The translations under genes and the position numbers were made by a program. 64,000 bases of DNA from Flavobacterium ginsengisoli (GTDB lineage Bacteria > Bacteroidota > Bacteroidia > Flavobacteriales > Flavobacteriaceae): NCBI RefSeq assembly GCF_029625315.1, contig NZ_CP121110.1:186001-250000 (forward strand), read 5' to 3'. The notes below the pieces were generated by a model. It saw nothing but the letters and a program-made list of their open reading frames with translations. It did no database searches and was not told where the DNA came from. This document shows positions 22,076-32,745 of this stretch, in pieces. Each line of letters opens with the position of its first letter. Position 1 is the first letter of the stretch.

Positions 22076-23858
22076 TTAGCGTACCAATTCTGCATAATAT
22101 AAAATGCTTTCTTCTTTTTCGCCGTCATTCGAAATTAAACCTTTTCGATTGTAACCGTCCTGAATTCCTGGAAGCAATCTTTTTGGAGATCTGAAATCAA
22201 CCAGAATCCAAGGGCTTGTTCCGCTGAGGTGTGGAATCTTTTCAATCATTTTTAAATTCTGAATGTATAAGTATTCCTGATATTCCTCTGTCCAGCGTTC
22301 GTTTTTTTCTCCGTGTAAACCAGCTTTAGCATCGCCTCCAAATTCAGAAACAACAATAGGTTTATTGTATTTAGATTTCCAAACTATTTTTTCAGCATCT
22401 TCTAGATTTCCGCCGTACCAGCCCAAATACTGGTTGAAAGCCACAACATCTAAAACTTCACCAATTGGATCGTCAATCGTTTCTTTTTTGGTCAATAAAG
22501 CCGCACTGATTAATCTTGTGTTGTCTAATGATCTAGTGTGTGAAGCTAAATTTTTAATGAATGTATTTCTGGCATCCGAAATTGGCGTTTCATTTGCCAT
22601 TGACCAAATAATAATGCTAGCTCTATTTTTATCTCTAATGATAGAAGCCGTTAATTGATCTTCGGCATTTTGATAGGTATTTTTATTTGTAAATTCTACT
22701 GTCCAATACACCGGAATTTCTTCCCAAACCATTATTCCCATTTTATCGGCTTCGCGAATAATATTTTCGTTGTGCGGATAATGCGCCAAACGAACATAAT
22801 TGCAACCTAATTCTTTTGCCCAATTTAACAAACGCAAGGCATCTTCGGGAGAATTAGCACGTCCGCCTTTTGCATTTTCTTCATGAATAGAAATACCGCG
22901 CAAAAAGATTGGTTTTCCGTTTAGCAAAATTTTATCTTCTTTGGTTTCGATAGTTCTAAAACCAATTTGATCTTTTAATTTTTGTCCGTTAAAATCAATC
23001 GTTACGTCATACAATTTCGGATTTTCAGGAGACCAGTACGAGATTTTTTTAGCAGGAATTTCGAAATTTAAAATTCCCTGAGCATTTGCTTTTTCTTTAA
23101 AATTGATTTTTAATTCTGGAATCGAAATCGAAACATTGTTTTGTGAAGCCTGTAAATTATTGATCTTGATAAAACCAGAAATAACATTTGAATTGCCTTT
23201 TTTCAGTTGAATAGTATAATCTTCTACAAAAGAAGCTTCTTCTTCAATTAAAGTTACATCGCGCGTTATTCCGCCATAATTCCACCAATCAGTATTCACC
23301 GTTGGAACATCTTCTTTATGGCGCGTGTTGTCCACTTTTATAACGAGATAATTGTCTTTTGGCTGTATAACAGAAGTGACTTCGTAATTAAATGGAGTAA
23401 AACCGCCTTCGTGCGTTCCTAGTTTTTTTCCATTTAAATATACATCAGCTTTATAATTGATAGCTCCCAAATACAAAAACAAACGCTTTTTTAGCTCCCA
23501 AATTATAATCGAAAGATTTTTTGAACCAGACATTTCCTTCATAATATTTCAGTTCTGTAACCTGCGAATTCCAATCGCCTGGGATATTGATTGTAGGCGA
23601 TTTATCAAAATCATATTCTACTAATTCCTGTTTGTTTTGAGCATGGTAATTTGTAAAAAAAGCTCCTTTTGCTGGCTTTTCACTTTTGTCGTATTGGTCA
23701 AGGTGAAAACTGTAAAAGCCTGTTTGGTATGGATCTATAATATAATTCCAAACTCCGTTTAAAGAAGTGGTATTTCGGTTTGGTACATTCGAGATTAGAT
23801 TTTGCGCAGACGCCAAAACGGAAGAGGTTAGGAGTAGTGCGGTTAATAGTTTTTTCAT
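22076..23858 (-). CDS. GH2 beta-glucuronidase-like enzyme (one frameshift)
   Basis: Signal peptide MKKLLTALLLTSSVLASA, jelly-roll domain (LNGVWNYIIDPYQTG, INIPGDWNSQ), Ig domain and barrel. The acid/base Glu is in IIWSMANETPIS and the nucleophile Glu in PIVVSEFGGDAKAG. GYNRKGLIS near the end contains an N-x-K pair like the carboxylate-binding motif of bacterial beta-glucuronidases. The frame is lost in a T run at 23487-23492; one base fewer joins LGAKKRLFLYLGAINYKADVYLNG. Repaired length is 593 residues, the size of a glucuronidase and shorter than the two other GH2 proteins here. It is the last gene of the minus-strand PUL and would release GlcA for the uronate operon. Confidence 0.85.
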
Positions 23859-23944
23859 TTTTTGTATTAATTTGTTTTGTAATTGTATTTTTTTGGAATG
23901 AATACTTTATTTATAGCCACAGATTATAAGGATTAAAATGATTT

Positions 23945-24018
23945 TGTTTCACGCAGATTTAAAAAGATTTAAGCAGATCAAAATTAAATCTACTAAATCT
24001 GTAAAATCTGCGTGAAAC
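23945..24018. repeat. Inverted repeat, ATCTGCGTGAAAC family
   Basis: GTTTCACGCAGATTT (23945-23959) pairs perfectly with 24004-24018, and the loop is AT-rich. The same ATCTGCGTGAAAC ending returns at 38889-38903 and a variant at 27828-27910. A second motif, AGAATCTTAG...ATCTTAG, follows at 24028-24058 and is shared with 13242-13266. This fills the 202-base gap between the two GH2 genes. Confidence 0.7.
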
Positions 24019-24060
24019 AAAAAAACTTAGAATCTTAGTAGCTTAGCATCTTAGCAACTT

Positions 24061-26470
24061 TTATTCAACCGAAATCTTCAAATATTCTCCTTTAAAGCTC
24101 TGATTCAATGCTGTCATTTCGATCGGATTGCCAGAACCATCTGGAATTACTTCGATAGACGCTTTTCCATTTGCCATTCTGATGGATTCGCTTCCAGTTG
24201 GCGTTCCTTGATTTTTTAATGTTTTTCCTCCTTTTAAACATTGAAAATAAACACTTGCTTCATAATCTAAACAACGTAAATTATTATTATCAATAGCGAT
24301 TGCAGTTACCAAATAATTTCCGTTTTTTAGTTTTTCTGATGACAATTGCAAAGAAACTGCCGTATCATTTTTATTGAAACGATAATTTACTTTTAGTGTA
24401 TCAGAAACTGTTTTTCCATCTTTTGTTTTTCCAATAGCAATTAAAATATTTTCGCCTTTTGTAAAATTGACATCCCAAGTTAAACCATTTACAGGATAAA
24501 GAGCAAGATTTCGCTGTTTTTCTCCTAATGATTTTCCATTATGAGACAAAGTTACCTTATCGCAGTTGCTGAAAACGCTAATTGTTCGTGGTGTATTTTC
24601 AGGACCTTGACGTTCTGTCCAAGTATGCGATTCTATGTAAGCAAAAGGTTCTTTTGCCCAATAACTTTTAAAAACGTAATACGCATCTTTTGGAATTCCG
24701 TTTCTATCTGTAAGTCCTTTTTGATTCATGTACGGAATATCATCTTCTGGGCGTAACGGCGTTGCAAAATCCTTAAATGCCCATTGAACATTTCCCACAA
24801 ACGTTGGATCATTCTCGGATATATGCAAATGCCAGTCAAACAAATCAACTATATAATTTTCGCTCCAATCGCCAATTTGAGCAATGTTTGCCACTTTGGT
24901 CTGAACAATGGCTTCTTCCCAACCTTCAGCTTTTATGATATTTTCTCCTGTTACAGGATTTTCGCTATGACGGCCAACATGGCTGTCTCCGCCATATTCG
25001 GCATGAATAAAATGCTTGTATTCTTTTTTATAAACATCAATTGCTTTCTGATAGCTTTTGTAGCTTCCAGAATACCAGCCTGACCAAATCGAAGGAGAGA
25101 ATACATCTACAATATGCGAACCTTCATAATATTTTCTAATAGCCGTTTTTCTTGTTGGATCTAGTTGGTGTGCAATATCATTCAATTCGGTTAAAAACGC
25201 ATTTGTTTTTTCTGCATTATCTCCGTCAGGAAAATCAGGAAGCCAGTTAATTTCATTTCCTAAAGACCAGATAATAATACTTGGGTGATTATAATTCTGA
25301 TTGATGATTTCCGACAACATATTTTTGGTGTTAGTTTTCCAAGCATCATTTCCAATTCCGCCACGGCACCAAGGCAATTCATCCCAAACCAATAAACCTA
25401 ATTCGTCGCAAGCTTTATAAATTTCTGGATCTTGCGGATAATGTGCTAAACGTACAAAATTGGCTCCCATTTCTTTTATCGATTTCATATCTGCCCAATG
25501 TTGTTCGTTTGTCATTGCAAGCACCAACTCCAGCTTGTTCTTCATGACGATGCGTTCCGCGAATTAACAGACGTTTTCCGTTAAGGTAAAAAGGCCCATG
25601 ATCTTTAAACTCAAACCATCTAAAGCCTACTTTCTCTGAAACACTGTCTTTAATTTGATTTTTTTCTGATAAAACAGCAGAGAGTCTGTATAAATTAGGT
25701 TTTTCAGTATCCCAAAGTTCTGGATTTTTGATGTTTTCGAAAGTGATAGTCGAAGTTTTATCTGAAACCAAAACTGTTTTACTAGCTACTTTTTTCCCTT
25801 TCGGATTTTTTAAAGTTACCGTCAATGATAAATCTTTTGAATTATCAGGATTTACAAAAGAAGAAACAATTTGCACCGAAGCTTTTTTAGCAGAAACTTC
25901 AGGAGTGGTAATTTTTATATTTTCGATATGATTTTTATATTTCGAAACCAGCCAAACATCGCGCGTGATGCCTCCATAAATAAAAAAATCGCTTTTTTGA
26001 GACGGAATAACTTCGATATCGTAACTATTATCTACGCGAACAAAAATATCGTTGTTTCCTTCTTTAATTAATTTCGTAACATCGATAGAAAAACCAATAT
26101 AACCGCCAATATGAGAACCCGCTTCTTTGCCGTTTACATAGACTTTAGTCGTTACGTTTGATCCTTCAAAATACAAGGAATAAACCTGATTTTGATCGAT
26201 TTTAGAGATGTTGAGTTTCTTTTGATACCAACTTGCATCGCGGCGGTAACCGGGCATTAAATCGGTTGCATCTTCAGCATTCCAAGTATGAGGTAAATTT
26301 AGAGAAACCCAATTGGAGGCTTTTTGTGCTTCGTTGAGGTTTGGAGTATGATTTTCTAAATAAAGCCAATTGTCATTGATGTTTCTCATTGTCTGAGCAA
26401 AACTGCTCAGACAAATTTGAAACAAAACAAAAAGCGCAAAAATTGAAAAAGTTTTATTCGGTTTATTCAT
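24061..26470 (-). CDS. GH2 beta-galactosidase/glucuronidase-like enzyme (one frameshift)
   Basis: Signal peptide (IFALFVLFQICLSSFAQ), jelly roll (LNLPHTWNAEDATD, YRRDASWYQKKL), Ig domain and TIM barrel with RLAHYPQDPEIYKACDELG. The acid/base Glu is in IIIWSLGNEINW and the nucleophile Glu in FIHAEYGGDSHVG; two C-terminal beta domains follow. The frame breaks at GCAAGC (25517-25522, plus strand); GCAGC restores EEQAGVGAAMTNEQHWADM. Repaired length is 802 residues. It has YMNQKGLTDRNG, an N-x-K that is also common in GH2 galactosidases and so does not settle specificity. It lies between GH88 and the smaller GH2 in one transcript orientation. Confidence 0.87.
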
Positions 26471-26497
26471 AGTTACAAAGGTTCATAGTTACAAAGG
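26466..26497. repeat. 16-bp tandem duplication over the GH2 start codon
   Basis: TTCATAGTTACAAAGG occurs at 26466-26481 and again at 26482-26497, and the first copy contains the CAT that is the minus-strand start codon. Further GGTTCAAAG / CTTTGAACC units fill the gap to 26570 and can form a hairpin between GH88 and GH2. Confidence 0.7.
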
Positions 26498-26543
26498 TTC
26501 AAAGGTTTTTTTGGCTCAAGGGTTCAAAGATTCAAAACCTTTG

Positions 26544-27737
26544 TTACTTTGAACCTTTGAGACTTTGCCTCTTTATTAATGCTTCCAAGAAATAATAATC
26601 GGCGTAAATTATTGGTTCATCAATTTCGTCGTGTTTTGGCCAGTTTCCAGTGCTGTGATCAAATAAGAAAGGCGCTTTAATTTGAGTATCCAAAATATAT
26701 TTATCCGTTTGTACTGAAGCCATTACTTTATCGGCGAAAGCCAAATAACTTTTATTTTTGGTATAAGTATACAATTCGTATAACCCTGATGCCATAACCA
26801 TTGCCGCAGAAACATCACGGGGAGCATTAGGAATACTTGGATCTTTAAAATCCCAATACGGAATTCCGTCTTCTGGAAGGTTTTTATTCGTCATAAAAAA
26901 CTTTGCAGTCGCTTCGGCCTGTTTTAAATAAGCAGGATCTTTTGTGTAACGGTAAGACATAGTAAATCCGTAAACTGCCCAAGCTTGACCGCGTGCCCAA
27001 ACCGAATCGTCGTTGTAACCTTGAAGCGTTGTTTTCTTTCTAACTTCGCCTGTTGTTGGGTTATAATCGATAACGTGATAACAGCTGTTATCTTCTCTAA
27101 ACTGATTTTTTAAAGTTGTATTGGCATGTTGAATGGCAACATCGCGGTATTTTGGATTTCCTGATATTTTAGACGCTTCAAAAAGCAATTCTAAATTCAT
27201 CATATTATCGATGATTACAGGATAATCCCAGATTTCTTTGTTGAAATCCCACGAACGAATCGATCCCACTTTTGGATTAAATCTTGTGCATAAAGTTTCT
27301 GCGCCTTTTACAATTACCGCTTCGTATTCTTTTTTGTTTTCCACTTTCAGCGCTTCTCCAAAACTGCAAAACACTTTAAAACCTACATCATGCGAATTAC
27401 TATTGACACTTTCCTTTTTGCTGAAAGGAGTCCATTTTTGAGCTTGTTCTTTGTATTTTGAATCGCCTGTTAATCGGTACAATTGCCAAAGATTTCCAGC
27501 AAAAAAACCACTTGTCCAATCTCTAGACGGGACTTTACGAATTTCAAGCGTTTTGGTATTCATACTTCTTGGCATTGACATTGAATCGACCGGATAATCT
27601 AATAGCATTTTATAACGCGTTTCCAGTTTTTCAGTCGTTGCTGAAGTAGTTTTTGTTTGAGAATTAATCCCAGATTTGCATGCTGTTACCAGCGATGCAA
27701 ACCCAAGAATTAAAGAAATGAAACTGACATTCTTCAT
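26544..27737 (-). CDS. GH88 unsaturated glucuronyl hydrolase
   Basis: 397 residues, intact, with a lipoprotein-like signal ending VTAC. It has the (alpha/alpha)6 barrel motifs of the family: RDWTSGFFAGNLWQLY, the Asp in IIDNMMNLELLFEAS and the Asp pair in GYNDDSVWARGQAWA, which correspond to the catalytic aspartates of bacterial UGL. It hydrates 4,5-unsaturated glucuronic acid at the non-reducing end of oligosaccharides produced by a polysaccharide lyase, releasing the unsaturated uronate. Its presence says that the second PUL handles a GlcA-containing glycan attacked by a lyase. The beta-helix protein at 37079 is the only lyase-like candidate nearby. Confidence 0.92.
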   Translation of the reverse strand: MKNVSFISLILGFASLVTACKSGINSQTKTTSATTEKLETRYKMLLDYPVDSMSMPRSMNTKTLEIRKVPSRDWTSGFFAGNLWQLYRLTGDSKYKEQAQKWTPFSKKESVNSNSHDVGFKVFCSFGEALKVENKKEYEAVIVKGAETLCTRFNPKVGSIRSWDFNKEIWDYPVIIDNMMNLELLFEASKISGNPKYRDVAIQHANTTLKNQFREDNSCYHVIDYNPTTGEVRKKTTLQGYNDDSVWARGQAWAVYGFTMSYRYTKDPAYLKQAEATAKFFMTNKNLPEDGIPYWDFKDPSIPNAPRDVSAAMVMASGLYELYTYTKNKSYLAFADKVMASVQTDKYILDTQIKAPFLFDHSTGNWPKHDEIDEPIIYADYYFLEALIKRQSLKGSK

Positions 27738-27827
27738 AGTAAATATTTTGTAATCTTGATTTTTAGACTCGGATTGTACGGATTCGCTATCGCGAAGACA
27801 TTGGTTTGCACGGATTTTTTTCTCTCG

Positions 27828-27893
27828 CAGATTTAGCAGATTTGGCTGATTTTTTACTTCACACAGATTTTTTAATTTAATCTGCTAAATCTG
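27828..27893. repeat. Inverted repeat in the GH88-SusD gap
   Basis: CAGATTTAGCAGATT (27828-27842) pairs perfectly with 27879-27893. Outside it are further partial matches: CGGATTTTTTT at the left and AAAAAAATCCG at the right, plus TATCGC/GCGATA. The whole 255-base gap 27738-27992 is therefore a large imperfect palindrome with no gene. Confidence 0.65.
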
Positions 27894-27992
27894 TAAGATC
27901 TGCGGGAAACCAATTATAAGTTAAGCAATAAAAAAATCCGTTTTATTCGTGTTTTTGCGATAGCAAACCAGTTTCATCCGCGTTCCATACTA

Positions 27993-29514
27993 TTAATAAC
28001 CAGGATTATTTGGTTTTAAATTCGGATTAATAGCCAATTCTGTTCCAGGCAATGGCCATAAATAATCTCGGTTTGGATCAAAATTAGCATGTGGTTCTAA
28101 ACCATTTGGTCCAAATACTTCTGGTCCGATTTTTAATCTTTTTATATCATACCATCTTATATATTCAAAAGCCAATTCTAATCTTCTTTCGTCAATAACC
28201 ATTTTTCTAAAATCGGTTTGAGAAAGTCCTGGAGTTACATTTGCTGGAAAAGAAACCAATTTCCCTGCTTTGTTTCTTGCTCTGGCACGAACTCGGTTTA
28301 CATAACCATCAGCTTCTGTTGTTCCTGGATTAATCTCGTTTAAGGCTTCAGCAGCCGTCAATAAAACTTCAGCAAAACGCATTGTGATGTAATTGTGCTC
28401 GCGAAGTTCTTCCGTTGGCACCAGCTTTTCCAGGAAAACGGAAATACTTTGCAATATGCGGACGAGGCGCTTTCTCATTATCGCTTGAAGGATAAACTTG
28501 CAATGATCCGCCTGGACCGGTTTTCTTTCTGATAATCGTATCAAAACTTATGGCTCTTCTATAATCTCTCTGATCCCAAGTGTTGAATACTTTTAAAGAT
28601 GGAACTGCAACCGAAAAACCTTGTCCGTAGCTGTAACTGTCATCTTTTAAAGATCCTGTAAAAAACGCCGTATAATCTTGACCGTAATTTCCTGATGTTA
28701 AGTTATTAAAATCAATTGTAAAAAGTGGCTCTTTTAATGAAGCTGTTTTTGTAGCGTTGAATAAATCCTGAAAATCGGCATCTAAACCTAAACCAAATTT
28801 TGCTTCGTTTGCAATTACATATTTCGCTTCATCATATGCTTTTTGGAAATTTCCTAAAGTCAAGTAAACAGAAGCTAAATATCCTGCAGCAGTACCTTTT
28901 CCGGGAACGGCTTTTACTTTTGGTTTATCATCTAACCACTGTTTTGCAAACTCTAAATCGGCAATGATTTTTGGATAAACATCTGCTTCTTTTGTTTTAC
29001 TTAAAGAATTTACTTGCGATACATCATTCACAACAAAATCTACATACGGAATATCTCCAAAAAGGCGAACCAAATGATAATAAGCAAAAGCTCTTGCAAA
29101 ATAAGCCTGAGCCACAATAGCGTTAACTTTTGCAGGATCTCCAGGTGTTTTTTTAGCACCTGCAATAGCCTGATTGGCAGCTGTAATAATCACATAAGAT
29201 TGTGGCCAAAAATTTGCAACAAGCGCGTTTGTATCGTTCATAGACATGTCATTCACATCGATACGCGCTGCTTGAGTTGTTCTATCGCCAATATCGGCCA
29301 TATCATCACGAAGCATAAGGGCAATTGTAAATTCTCTTCCCCAATAATTGTTGTGGGCAATATTAGCGAAAGCTCCATTTACAGCAGCCTGTAAATCGTC
29401 TGTATTATTGAAAAAGTTTTCTGGACGAATAATTCCTACTGGTTTTTCTTCTAGATCAGAACAGCTAAAAAAAGCAAGTGTTCCAAAGCAAAGAAGAGCT
29501 ATATATTTTTTCAT
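27993..29514 (-). CDS. SusD-family lipoprotein of the second PUL (one frameshift)
   Basis: Lipoprotein signal MKKYIALLCFGTLAFFSC, then SusD helices (YFARAFAYYHLVRLFGDIPYVD) and the C-terminal signature DERRLELAFEYIRWYDIKRL ... DYLWPLPGTELAINP ... NPGY. The frame is lost near 28412, where CC instead of C in the plus strand shifts it; with one base fewer, GKAGANEELREHNYITMRFAEVLL is continuous. Repaired length is 506 residues. It follows susC by 12 bases. It has its own partner and its own HTCS, so it belongs to a PUL separate from the plus-strand one. Confidence 0.93.
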
Positions 29515-29526
29515 AGTTGTATTAGA

Positions 29527-32500
29527 TTAAAATTTTAAATTGAATCCTGCTGTAAACGTTCTTACGTTTGGATATCCTCCGTAATCCAATCCTAAATAAG
29601 TATTACTTCTAGAGTTAGAGTCGTTTAAGTAATTTGTTTCAGGATCTGTTCCTGGATAATTGGTAATCGTCCAAATGTTTTGTGCACTGATGTAAAAACG
29701 AACTTTGCTTAATCCCATTTTTGAAACTACTTTTTCATCTAAACTATATCCAATAGAAATGTTTTTCAAACGGATATAACTTCCATCATAAACAAATCTT
29801 GAAGTAATTCTTTTTGTTCTAGCGGCATTTGCAGGAACATTTGTATCCGTATGAGTTGGTGTCCAAGCATCTAAAACTTCAGTTGTAGCATTATTGTTTC
29901 CAGAAGCCAACTCCATTAAAGTATAGTTTAAGATTTGACCTCCTTGCGAGCCTTGAAAGAAGATATTTAAATCAAGATTTTTGTATGTAAAATCGTTGTT
30001 GAATCCGAAGATGAAATCTGGATTTGGATTTCCGATAATTGTTTTATCCTGAGAATCTAACTTTCCGTCGCCATTTACATCTCTAAATTTTTCACCACCT
30101 GCAACAGTTTCAAAGTTTCCTGGCAGAACTGCTTCTCCTTGTTGAATTACACCATCATAAACAAATCCGAAGAAAGAACCAACAGGTTGTCCAACTCTTA
30201 AAATTTGAGATTCAGTTGCTAAGAAGTGTCCTGGAGCAGAATTGATTAAAAGATCTTTGTTATCTGCTAATTTCAACACTTTATTTTTATTCGAAGAAAT
30301 ATTAAAGTTTGTAGACCAAGTAAAATCTGCACCAATAAAGTTTCTAGTATTAATTCCTAATTCCCATCCTTTATTTTCTAATTCTCCTACGTTTTGAAGC
30401 TGAGAAGCAATTCCTGAAACTCCTGGCAGCGGTCTGTTGAATAACAAATCTTTAGTGATTGTTTTATAATAATCTGCTGTAATGCTGATTCGGTTATCAA
30501 ATAAACCTAAATCAATTCCGTAATCCTGCTGATATGAAGTTTCCCATTTCAAGTTCGGATTATCCAAAGAAGTTAACTGAACTGCATTTGTAATTACATC
30601 GCCACTCACATAATAAATTTCAGAGAATCTAGAAAGAGTAGAGTAAGCACCAATCGATGGGTTTCCTGTAGCTCCGTAACTTGCTCTTAGTTTTAAATTG
30701 GAAACCGTTTTATTGTCTTTCAGAAAGTTTTCTTTACTAATGTTCCATCCAATTGCTCCAGAAGGAAAAGTTCCGTATTTGTAGTTTTTACTAAAGCTAG
30801 AAGAACCATCTCGTCTTGCGGTAAAGGTTAGTAAATATTTGTCGGCATAATCAAAATTCAACCTTCCGAAGGCAGAAATCAATTCTGTTTCAGATAAACC
30901 AGAATCAGGTTTTAAGAAAACAGTTCCAGCGCCTAAGTTTCTATACGAATTCGTATTTGTCAAAAATCCTCTTGAAGCGGCATACGAATTTTCGTTTTTA
31001 TTTTTTTGGTATGAATATCCTCCAAGAACTGTCAGTATTCCTTTGTCGATAATTTCACGTTTGAAAGTCAGATAATTCTCTGTCAAGAAAGAAGAAAATC
31101 TAGTGTTATTGACAGAAGCTTCTCCCTTGATATTTTTTCCAGCAATTAAAGTAGAAGGAATAAATCTTCCTGTTTGCGAATTATTATCGGTTAAACCTAA
31201 AGTCGTTTTAAAATCAAGATCTTTAGTAATTTGATATTGAGCGAAGAAATTGCTTCGGTTTACGATAGAAACAGTTTCTAAAATATTTTCCATCGCAGTT
31301 GCGTACGGATTGTCGATATCGTCTCCAATTGGAGCAGTAGTAGTGTAAGTTCCATCAGCATTGTAAATTCCTTTATCTGGCATAAAACGGTAAGCAGAAG
31401 CAATTACACCCGCAGCACCCGTTCCTCCAGCACCTGTCTGGCTTACGATTCCTTCTTTGTTCTGTTTGCTTGTAAACGTGTTTAAACCCACTTTAAATTT
31501 TGGAGATAAATCGGCTTCAAGATTACCCACGATAGTATATTTATCAATTCCAGAATTAATTACAACTCCATTTTGGTTAAAATAAGTTCCCGAAACATAA
31601 TATCTCACATTATCAGATCCGCCTGAGAAAGATAATTGCGTGTTCGAAATCATTCCTTCGCGATAGATAACATCTTGCCAATCTGTATTTGCAGGACCTT
31701 GCGTATGCGTAGTAAAACTTTTCCTGTAAGTCGCAAACTGGTCAGCGTTCAATAAATGCAATTTGTTATTTACAGATTGAATAGAAGTCGAGTTGCTAAA
31801 CTCAATTACAGGTTTTCCTGCTTTTCCTTTTTTGGTTGTTACCATGATAACTCCATTTGATCCTCGAGATCCATAAATTGCTGTTGCCGAAGCATCTTTT
31901 AAAACTTCAATAGAAGCAATATCTTGAGGTGCTGGCATAGAAACACCTGCAAAACCATCAACAACAATTAAAGCGTCTCCACTCGCATTGATTGAAGTTC
32001 CTCCACGAACTCTGATTTTTGTTGGAGCTCCAGGTTCGCCACCATTATTAGACATTACCGAAACACCCGCAGCACGGCCTTGTAAAGCTTGTTCTGCATT
32101 TAAAACAGGATAAGCCGTCAACTCTTTTGCCGTTACAGAAGATACAGATCCTGTAATATCACTCTTTTTACGTGTACCATAACCAACAACAATAACCTCG
32201 TCAAGGGCTTTTGTATCTGGTTTTAAACTTACATTGATAACATTTTTGGTTCCAACCGGAACTTCAACAGTTTGAAATCCGACGAAATTAAAAACTAAAA
32301 CAGCATTTTTCTCTCCTACAATTACAGTATAATTTCCGTCCATATCGGCAGAAGCGCCAACAGAGGAATTTTTAATATAGACATTGGCACCAGGAAGCCC
32401 GAGCAAATCTTCGCTGGAAGTAATTTTTCCAGTTACTTTTCGTTCCTGTGCGTGCATCACGATATTTACCAGTAAAAAAGATACCAGTAAACACCATTTA

Positions 32501-32529
32501 AACGATTTGTTTTTGTGGTTTGTAAACAT
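29527..32529 (-). CDS. SusC-family TonB-dependent transporter of the second PUL
   Basis: 1000 residues, intact. Signal peptide with FLLVNIVMHAQ, carboxypeptidase-like domain (GLPGANVYIKNSSVGASADM), TonB-box region DEVIVVGYGTRKKSDITG, plug motifs (KIRVRGGTSINASG, ALIVVDGFAG, EVLKDASATAIYGSRGSNGVI) and a barrel ending RTFTAGFNLKF. It transports glycan fragments across the outer membrane with the SusD encoded next. A TACATTTG -7 box and a very small ORF lie just upstream. Confidence 0.97.
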   Translation of the reverse strand: MFTNHKNKSFKWCLLVSFLLVNIVMHAQERKVTGKITSSEDLLGLPGANVYIKNSSVGASADMDGNYTVIVGEKNAVLVFNFVGFQTVEVPVGTKNVINVSLKPDTKALDEVIVVGYGTRKKSDITGSVSSVTAKELTAYPVLNAEQALQGRAAGVSVMSNNGGEPGAPTKIRVRGGTSINASGDALIVVDGFAGVSMPAPQDIASIEVLKDASATAIYGSRGSNGVIMVTTKKGKAGKPVIEFSNSTSIQSVNNKLHLLNADQFATYRKSFTTHTQGPANTDWQDVIYREGMISNTQLSFSGGSDNVRYYVSGTYFNQNGVVINSGIDKYTIVGNLEADLSPKFKVGLNTFTSKQNKEGIVSQTGAGGTGAAGVIASAYRFMPDKGIYNADGTYTTTAPIGDDIDNPYATAMENILETVSIVNRSNFFAQYQITKDLDFKTTLGLTDNNSQTGRFIPSTLIAGKNIKGEASVNNTRFSSFLTENYLTFKREIIDKGILTVLGGYSYQKNKNENSYAASRGFLTNTNSYRNLGAGTVFLKPDSGLSETELISAFGRLNFDYADKYLLTFTARRDGSSSFSKNYKYGTFPSGAIGWNISKENFLKDNKTVSNLKLRASYGATGNPSIGAYSTLSRFSEIYYVSGDVITNAVQLTSLDNPNLKWETSYQQDYGIDLGLFDNRISITADYYKTITKDLLFNRPLPGVSGIASQLQNVGELENKGWELGINTRNFIGADFTWSTNFNISSNKNKVLKLADNKDLLINSAPGHFLATESQILRVGQPVGSFFGFVYDGVIQQGEAVLPGNFETVAGGEKFRDVNGDGKLDSQDKTIIGNPNPDFIFGFNNDFTYKNLDLNIFFQGSQGGQILNYTLMELASGNNNATTEVLDAWTPTHTDTNVPANAARTKRITSRFVYDGSYIRLKNISIGYSLDEKVVSKMGLSKVRFYISAQNIWTITNYPGTDPETNYLNDSNSRSNTYLGLDYGGYPNVRTFTAGFNLKF

Positions 32530-32556
32530 TCATTTTTTGGTTTTAAGGTTAATAAG

Positions 32557-32649
32557 TTAGATAAAGTAGAAAAGCAATAAACTCATTCCGATTATGATAA
32601 TGACAAACAAAATTTGGAGTAAAAGGAAGCTTGTTTTTTTGATTTTCAT
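32557..32649 (-). CDS. 30-residue hydrophobic peptide upstream of susC
   Basis: ATG at 32649 opens a 30-codon frame ending in TAA at 32557. It begins MKIKKTSF, continues with an uninterrupted hydrophobic stretch (LFVIIIIGMSLLLFYFI) and stops. This is a positively charged start followed by one transmembrane helix. It begins only a few bases after the putative -7 box TACATTTG and ends 27 bases before susC. Nothing shows that it is translated; the AT-rich leader could give such an ORF by chance. If real it would be a small membrane protein or a leader peptide for susC. Confidence 0.4.
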   Translation of the reverse strand: MKIKKTSFLLLQILFVIIIIGMSLLLFYFI

Positions 32650-32653
32650 ATCG

Positions 32654-32661
32654 CAAATGTA
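32654..32661 (-). promoter_or_regulatory. Bacteroidota-type -7 box (TACATTTG) for susC/susD/GH88/GH2 operon
   Basis: The minus strand reads TACATTTG, matching TAnnTTTG. It lies between the terminator of the HTCS gene and the small ORF/susC, where a PUL promoter is expected. The -33 TTTG element is not unambiguous because the upstream DNA is T-rich. Confidence 0.55.
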
Positions 32662-32686
32662 GAAGCCAAAAAAGAAATAGAAATAC

Positions 32687-32722
32687 AAAAAAGGGTATCT
32701 AAAAATACAGATACCCTTTTTT
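32687..32722. terminator. Intrinsic terminator between susC promoter and HTCS
   Basis: AAAAAAGGGTATCT (32687-32700) and its perfect complement (32709-32722) make a 14-base stem with A and T flanks. Both flanking genes are on the minus strand, so transcription from upstream would stop here just before the HTCS gene. More likely it insulates the HTCS from read-through and the HTCS gene has the stop side at 32746. Confidence 0.8.
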
Positions 32723-32745
32723 AAGCCTTTAAAAACGCGGATTGT

